The notes beneath the pieces are model-generated. The model was not told where the DNA came from, ran no database searches, and was given only the letters and a program-made list of their open reading frames with translations. From NCBI RefSeq assembly GCF_032362555.1, contig NC_083514.1, forward strand, positions 11,331,001 to 11,395,000: a stretch of DNA of 64,000 nucleotides, in the 5' to 3' direction. Shown in pieces: positions 58,893 to 64,000 of the stretch. The stretch's first letter is position 1, and each line of letters opens with the position of its first letter. A program made the position numbers and the translations under genes. Source of the stretch: Amyelois transitella. Its lineage: Eukaryota > Arthropoda > Insecta > Lepidoptera > Pyralidae.

Positions 58893-60823
58893 AGAGACGT
58901 TCATATATTAGTTATACTTCTGTAGCCTCTTAAGATGCGATGTTTTACTAAAATAAACGGTAGAAACTGTACATTATGACGGATTTTGTATTAATACACC
59001 TAGTTTAGGTATTAATTTGTCTTCTTGGTTTAATTAAGGTCTATCTATAATTTATTAAAAAATAACATCACTTTGACATCGTTGTTTTGCACAAAAAGTG
59101 ACCCATTAGAAAAGGTTTATTGCCATGTTCCCTGTTCCAAAGAGTACATATGTAAATACGTGGCAGTTCTTTGAAAAATAACTGCAAAATGGCGTTCTTT
59201 CCATACAACTTTTCTATTTAATGCAAAAATTTATGGAAATCGTAATCCATAACTGCCGCTAGGCCAAAATAAATTTTGGTTCGCATATTTTTTTATTTCA
59301 TGTTAAGTACGATTACTAGATGTTTTGTTTATATATATGTAGGTACCTACATTATCAATGGCCGTTTAGACGATAGAAAATTAGTAGGGTTAAGCCGCGT
59401 ACACCCCGGGCTATCGATGACATAAGAAAGCGTAATAATGTGTATTTAGGGTTTCACTTCTCAAAGGTTCGCAGGGCTCCGTAACAAAGTCGTCGCTCCT
59501 GCGGGATATTCACAAATGTTGAAGAAGCAATGTCTCGTCTTCCTTTGAGATTAACCGAAGTCAGACAAAGAAAGATTATACGACATGTCAAGGTTCGTGA
59601 TAAGAACCCTGTTTGGGCGGTTTGTGGGCTTATTCACGTAAATTCCTAAGACATACATTTTACCTTTCTCTCTATCTTACACACAAAATTATATTGTCTA
59701 AGTATCAAAACTACTAGGCCAAAATTTGTATGTGACCTAACGGTCAGCTTTCAAGGTCGGATAAAAAAGAACCACATAAATTGGTAGGTACTTAACAATT
59801 ATCAACAGCTTCTTGAAATTGACTTGGAAAGGAATAAAAATAAGATTCAAAAATATACTTTTTATTTTCTTTTCAATTTAATATGTATACCTACTTTCTG
59901 ATGGAAATATCTAAATAGTTTCAAAATAAAATCAAAAACATATATACATCACAAACTAGGCCTTTTTTTAGAGCGCCCTTGGTTTCTCCAAGTTCAAATA
60001 TTGGAAAGGGAAGTACATACTTTTAATTCCATAATGTAAGTTGGAAAGTAGGGGCTGACATCTAAATAGAAATAATATTACTTGTCTATCTGCAATGTCA
60101 CACAAAGTGAGTTATGAAATAAAAATAATGCTTTAAAAGCAGCAGTTAGTCCTCTTCAGCCTGTTAAGATAATTATGTATGGTTCCATTGTAATATTTTT
60201 AACTTTTTACTAGTTTCAATTGTCTGAGTGAAGGATTTTGTAGCTTATTTAGTTGTTGTTGTTTAAAATAAGGTAAAAAAGTAGTATGTAGATATAATTT
60301 ATTTGTTAATAAAAATATATTATATATAATTCAGAATTTTCTTGCATTTTTAAATTTTCTTTATAAATCTGATTAATGACTAGCTGATTGCTGTGTCATT
60401 TGTTTCTATGAATAGCCCACCTCACAATATAACCCTTAGATATTAACTAATATCAGTGTTGATTACTCTTAATGTATAAGTTGACTTTAGACATGACTGA
60501 GAGAGACTTAGACAAGACATGGACTGGACCACTGTACCACTGGTACAAATGACACTGTTTAGTCAATGTGTCTACCGGGTCAAAGTGGATGAACTAGAAT
60601 TATCTCATTGCTTTACTCACCAGGGAACTAAAACAGTGAGTGGGCATTATTACTAAAATGGGCAGCACTACACTAAATGTCTTTAATCATAATAACACTT
60701 CATAGGCACAATGAGGCTTTGGAACCAAAATGCGGTTAGATAACTTCATACTATATTATATTATTTACACATTTAGCTTCTTATAAAATTTGATAGTGAT
60801 CAACAAGACAGGTATGAGCGAGT
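58893..60823. other. Intergenic stretch between kinase and TDP-43-like gene
   Basis: The kinase 3' UTR starts here (AATAAA at 58,952). The 3' UTR of the minus-strand TDP-43-like gene occupies the right end. I find no further gene or clear transposon; the middle is AT-rich with a few GC-richer pieces near 59,400-59,620. Confidence 0.45.
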
Positions 60824-61708
60824 TCACTCGTACTTGAGGTAGAGCTTGGTATCGAGGGGCGGCGGTGGCGGCTGCGCAGGCGGCGGCCAGTCCGCAGGCG
60901 GCCACAGCACGCGAGGCGCACCTTCCAGCAACCCCCAGCCCAGCAACGAGCCGCGACCGCGCTCGCGCTTCGGTGACGCTGTCGAGATGTTCACTGACAC
61001 GCCCTTGATGATGTGGTCCTGTCCGCACAGCGACTGTGCCACCTCAGCATCTAGGAAAGTCACGAAGCTAAACGCGCGGAATGGCCGTGGAACGAATACG
61101 TCAGTTACCTGTCCAAACGCACCAAAATACTCGCGCAGATCGTCTGCTGTCAGGCTCTCGGTGCAGCGGCCCACAAACACCTTGCGGTGCGCCGCCGCCC
61201 CGCCGTCTTTGCCGTTAGGGATGCGCACGTCGCACCACCGTCCGTCTATCATGTGGCGCCGGCCTAACGCGCGCGTTTGCGCCTCGTATTCCGCGAACTT
61301 GATGAACCCGAAACCTTTGGACAGCCCGGTCTTGGCGTCTCGTTTCACCTGCACCATGAGTAATTCTCCGAACGTAGAGAAATAGTCACGAACGGCATCC
61401 TCGGCTGTCTTCCAGGGTAAGCCGAGTACAATGAGGTCCGAGCAGCGCGGCCGAGGTTCAGGCGCGGGTGAGGACCGCGGAAAGGCGCACCAGTAGCGGT
61501 GAGCGGCCCAGCCCTCGGCCGGTGGAGACAGGCGCTCGTCAACCAACCGCACGCCGCGCAGTCGACCGCCCGCGCGGTACTTGAGGCCGCTGGCGCCCGA
61601 GAACTGCGCCGCCACCGTGCTCAGCAATAGCGAACCGTCCTCTTCTGTCGGCAGCTCGATGGGCTCATCTTGCTCGCCCTCACTCACCGGCACGTACTCA
61701 ATAGACAT
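60824..61708 (-). CDS. TDP-43-like RNA-binding protein, single exon, truncated architecture
   Basis: 294 residues from the ATG at 61,708, chosen because MSIEYVPVSEGEQDEPIEL fits the TDP-43 start; an in-frame GTG lies three codons upstream. Parts in order are the N-terminal oligomerisation domain (about 1-75; EEDGSLLLSTVAAQF, RGVRLVDE), RRM1 (about 91-165; DLIVLGLPWK, KGFGFIKF, RRHMIDGRWCD) and RRM2 (about 176-243; KVFVGRC, RAFSFVTF, SLCGQDHIIKG). The aromatic RNA-contacting residues of both RNP motifs are kept. The basic nuclear-localisation stretch normally found between the N-domain and RRM1 is replaced by a Pro/Arg linker (about 76-90). The long glycine-rich C-terminal domain is replaced by a tail of about 50 residues, ending Pro-rich. 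TARDBP/TBPH genes are normally multi-exon, so this looks like an intact retrocopy or a shortened paralogue. TDP-43 proteins bind UG-rich RNA and control splicing. Confidence 0.85.
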   Translation of the reverse strand: MSIEYVPVSEGEQDEPIELPTEEDGSLLLSTVAAQFSGASGLKYRAGGRLRGVRLVDERLSPPAEGWAAHRYWCAFPRSSPAPEPRPRCSDLIVLGLPWKTAEDAVRDYFSTFGELLMVQVKRDAKTGLSKGFGFIKFAEYEAQTRALGRRHMIDGRWCDVRIPNGKDGGAAAHRKVFVGRCTESLTADDLREYFGAFGQVTDVFVPRPFRAFSFVTFLDAEVAQSLCGQDHIIKGVSVNISTASPKRERGRGSLLGWGLLEGAPRVLWPPADWPPPAQPPPPPLDTKLYLKYE

Positions 61709-62034
61709 GTCGCTCACCGCCCTATACGCTCTTTGCTATTCGTCATTTCGATTACATTATAGATGACTGAGAATAACGCAACAGCCGCAGAGAAGCGACT
61801 CCGTCACTGCGATTTATCTGAAGGAAAATTGATACAGCTATTTTTTAGTATTTAATTTTATCTACGTCTGCATCGCACCCGTGACGTAGCAATGACATGA
61901 CAATTGATATTTTGACAATGACAAGACAAGTGTACGAATAACCCGATGTCTGTGACATTGACATCTCAATAACAATTATAATTTGTTTTTAAACTTTGAT
62001 ATGTGGTATGGTTTGCAGTCAATTTATTTAGGTA
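61709..62034. other. 5' flank of the TDP-43-like gene
   Basis: Directly above the start is a GGTGAG sequence that resembles a splice donor but is on the wrong side for a coding exon. No other gene is seen. The promoter is presumably here. Confidence 0.3.
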
Positions 62035-62790
62035 CTAGTTGTTGCCCGCGGCTTCGCTCACGGATATTGTTGTTTTGCGCAAATCCTATGTACCTACCTA
62101 AACAGTATTTTTGCTGGAAGAAAGTAGGGTTGCCAACCATACTTTACAATAACGTATCCTACTTTATTTTTGGTAATAATACATTATACTTTAGCATACA
62201 AATAAAGTATGCGAAAATACTTTATTTCCAACTTTTACTGTGGTGCGTAAAACAAAACACTCATTATGGGTAAGTATTTATAAGTACAACTATTTAACTG
62301 TACATATAAGTTAAACCAGATGATGGAAACTATTTATAATTACTTAAAAATTCATCTGATAACTCACCAAATGTAAAAAAAAAATTCTTATTTACTGTCC
62401 GTTCCCTCCAATTCAGCTTTCATTGAGAGAGTTTTTCTGTAATGAATCAGAAGTGGCGAGAAGAGAGAAATAGGGCGTTATTAAATTTAATAAAAAACTA
62501 ATTATTTATTTATTTAAATTTTGATTGTCAAACAACCTTCGAAACATTTAAAGGCAAGAAATTGTTAGCATAGGCTAAAAGCACACAAAAATACTTTTTT
62601 TAAGGCAATAAACCATTAAATTTGAAAAATACTTTTTTATTTTCCAAATACTTTATTTCTTTCCCATTCAAACAATTTTTATTTTTTTTTTTGTAAAAAA
62701 AAGTTGGCAACCCTAGGTGAAAGGTACCTACTATATTCTTGTTCTTCTCAGTACTCCCAAAGACCTTGGATACTTTGCCCGCAAATTCGT
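62035..62790 (-). mobile_element. Helitron 3' part, split by a hAT-like MITE
   Basis: On the minus strand it ends at 62,035 with a GC hairpin, CAACAACTAG and a flanking T. The right part (62,716-62,790) resumes the sequence seen at 8,805-8,875 ('cttctcagtactcc', 'ttgcccgc'). The MITE at 62,125-62,715 separates the two halves. Confidence 0.65.
62125..62715. mobile_element. hAT-like MITE, 591 bp, nested
   Basis: Ends TAGGGTTGCCAAC and GTTGGCAACCCTA are perfect 13-bp inverted repeats. The 8-bp flanks gaagaaag and ggtgaaag agree at six positions, as expected for a decayed hAT target duplication. The interior is AT-rich with repeated 'atactttattt' and no transposase. Confidence 0.75.
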
Positions 62791-63111
62791 AAACTCAAAC
62801 TCAAAATGTTTATTGTATAACTTGGAAGACATGTAGATGGAAAAACATTTAACAGTTTGCACAGTTTACCCCTTCAGGCATGCAGTAATTTTAAGTATTA
62901 AAAATACTAACGTGCCTACTTATATAAAAAATTATACAGATTTAAAAGTTCTTTCAAAACATAACATTACTTACATGAAATATTGTTTATAATCTAATCT
63001 AAGTTTTTATGCTTAATTTGTGCAGTGATCAAAATATTCAATCAAATTATAAAAAAAACATTATTTAACAACCAAGCTTTTAATTTATTTTTTAATAAAA
63101 GAAAAATGTAT
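62791..63111. other. AT-rich stretch with a likely retroelement tail
   Basis: Begins 'aaactcaaactcaaaatgtt', which resembles the reversed tail of a truncated non-LTR element. No gene. Confidence 0.3.
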
Positions 63112-63480
63112 TATACAGGTGATTTAAAACAACTGCATCCTTTTAAACATAGACTATACCCATGCTTCTGAGCCGTTCGAGCCTATTTTTATTTAAATTA
63201 AACGTCATCATTTTCACATTTAAAAAACCCTCAAAAACTACGTTACACGCTTTATTAAAGACTAATACTACAAAAAGAAATTAAAACTAAACATGTAAAT
63301 AAATGTCTGAAAAATAAATTATTTTTCTAGTATCAAGATCAAGTCAAGATTTACAGTGCGAAATGGTTACTAACCGTTTACGCTATCTACCTGAACTCCG
63401 CATGGCCATAGTGCATTGCGATATTCAACCTAAATTTCATTACATTGAGATTAAAATCCTATCAAATTGCACGGAAAGTC
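63112..63480 (+). mobile_element. Copy of the TATACAGGG MITE, plus orientation, 3' incomplete
   Basis: Starts TATACAGGTGATTTAAAAC and follows 22,245-22,490 closely, then extends into an interior segment absent at 22 kb ('gcgaaatggttactaaccg', 'catggccatagtgcattgcg'). It ends near 63,480, where unrelated GC-rich DNA begins. Confidence 0.65.
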
Positions 63481-63543
63481 CCACCCCGATCCCCGACCGC
63501 AACCGCGATCCCGCCGGCACCTGACACGAGTTGGCCTAGTGAC

Positions 63544-63705
63544 TAGGGATGTGACATTGCTGACAAAAAATCGATTTTTATCTAATCGATTTATTTTTTA
63601 AGTATGAAAAATCGATTAATAAATAATCGATTTTTCTTAAGAAAATAATCGATTTTATTATATTAATAGATTTTTTCCTAATTTTTCAATTAATGTCAAA
63701 ATAAA
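63544..63705 (+). mobile_element. Truncated ATCGAT-rich hAT-like element
   Basis: Starts TAGGGATGTGACATTGCTGA and follows 53,651-53,790, with the same aaaatcgattttt palindromes. The right part is missing; it meets the next MITE copy at 63,709. Confidence 0.65.
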
Positions 63706-63708
63706 CGC

Positions 63709-64000
63709 TATACAGGGTGACTTTAAATTCAACTGCATAAATTTAACTGTTAAGTGTACTCATCTAAAGGATATTTAAAAACGTTTAAAGAAAAATATCG
63801 GTTCATAATTAAATATATAAACTACGAAAAAAAAAATAATTGCTATCGTGCAATTTGATAGGATTTTAATCTCAATGTAATGGAATTTAGGTTGAATGTC
63901 GCAATACGCTATGGCCATGCGGAGTTCAGTAGATAGCGTAAAGGGTTAGTAACCATTTCGCACTGTGAATCTTGACTTGATCTTGATACTAGAAAAATAA
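63709..64000 (-). mobile_element. Second copy of the TATACAGGG MITE, minus orientation, runs out of the window
   Basis: Starts with the right-hand terminal repeat seen at 22,706-22,718 in reverse, then 'actgcataaatttaactgtt'. From about 63,848 it is the reverse complement of 63,345-63,480. Together the copies form inverted arms about 360 bp apart. Confidence 0.65.

Noticed and set aside
61709-61720. GTG start three codons above the TDP-43-like ATG
   Set aside because: Eukaryotic initiation at GTG is unlikely, and the ATG gives the family's usual N-terminus.

Overview
The window is nuclear DNA of an insect, almost certainly a moth or butterfly. It has short GC-rich exons in AT-rich introns with GT..AG junctions, tRNA-derived SINEs, Helitron ends of a form I recognise from Lepidoptera, mariner, hAT-like, RTE-like, jockey-like and BEL/Pao elements, and insect versions of housekeeping genes. 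No bacterial operon, CRISPR array or rRNA gene is visible. Exon structures below were joined by hand from splice signals, reading phase and family knowledge.

Layout. 1-6,460: AT-rich and gene-poor, with two GC-rich patches and a decayed RTE-like element. 6,461-12,765 (-): six-exon gene for a reticulon-4-interacting-protein-1-like mitochondrial oxidoreductase. 12,780-19,038: nested, decayed transposons. 19,039-33,789 (-): complete 23-exon fatty acid synthase, 2,392 codons, with every catalytic motif I looked for in place. 35,301-41,322 (+): BEL/Pao retrotransposon with identical LTRs and one open polyprotein frame. 44,291-48,667 (+): six-exon mitochondrial tryptophanyl-tRNA synthetase whose fourth exon runs into twelve 97-bp repeats. 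48,924-53,157 (-): four-exon zeste/Myb-like small protein, convergent with the synthetase and carrying an intact mariner in its first intron. 55,294-58,892 (+): five-exon MAK/ICK-type kinase. 60,824-61,708 (-): single-exon TDP-43-like RNA-binding protein. 61,709-64,000: nested Helitron, hAT-like and other short inverted-repeat elements.

The genes do not form one pathway. The synthase makes fatty acids in the cytosol; the RTN4IP1-like enzyme and the tryptophanyl-tRNA synthetase act in mitochondria; the kinase belongs to a family controlling cilium length; the TDP-43-like and zeste-like proteins bind nucleic acid.

The most unusual structure is the synthetase repeat. Each unit is a 66-nt piece of exon 4 plus a 31-nt stretch, with an acceptor and a donor in the same phase as the real exon junction. 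The array is therefore a row of competing splice sites that keep the reading frame only if each 31-nt spacer is removed or the whole array is skipped. Also notable are the intronless TDP-43 relative without its nuclear-localisation and glycine-rich segments, an in-frame 21-bp repeat in the RTN4IP1-like enzyme, and several perfect foldbacks.
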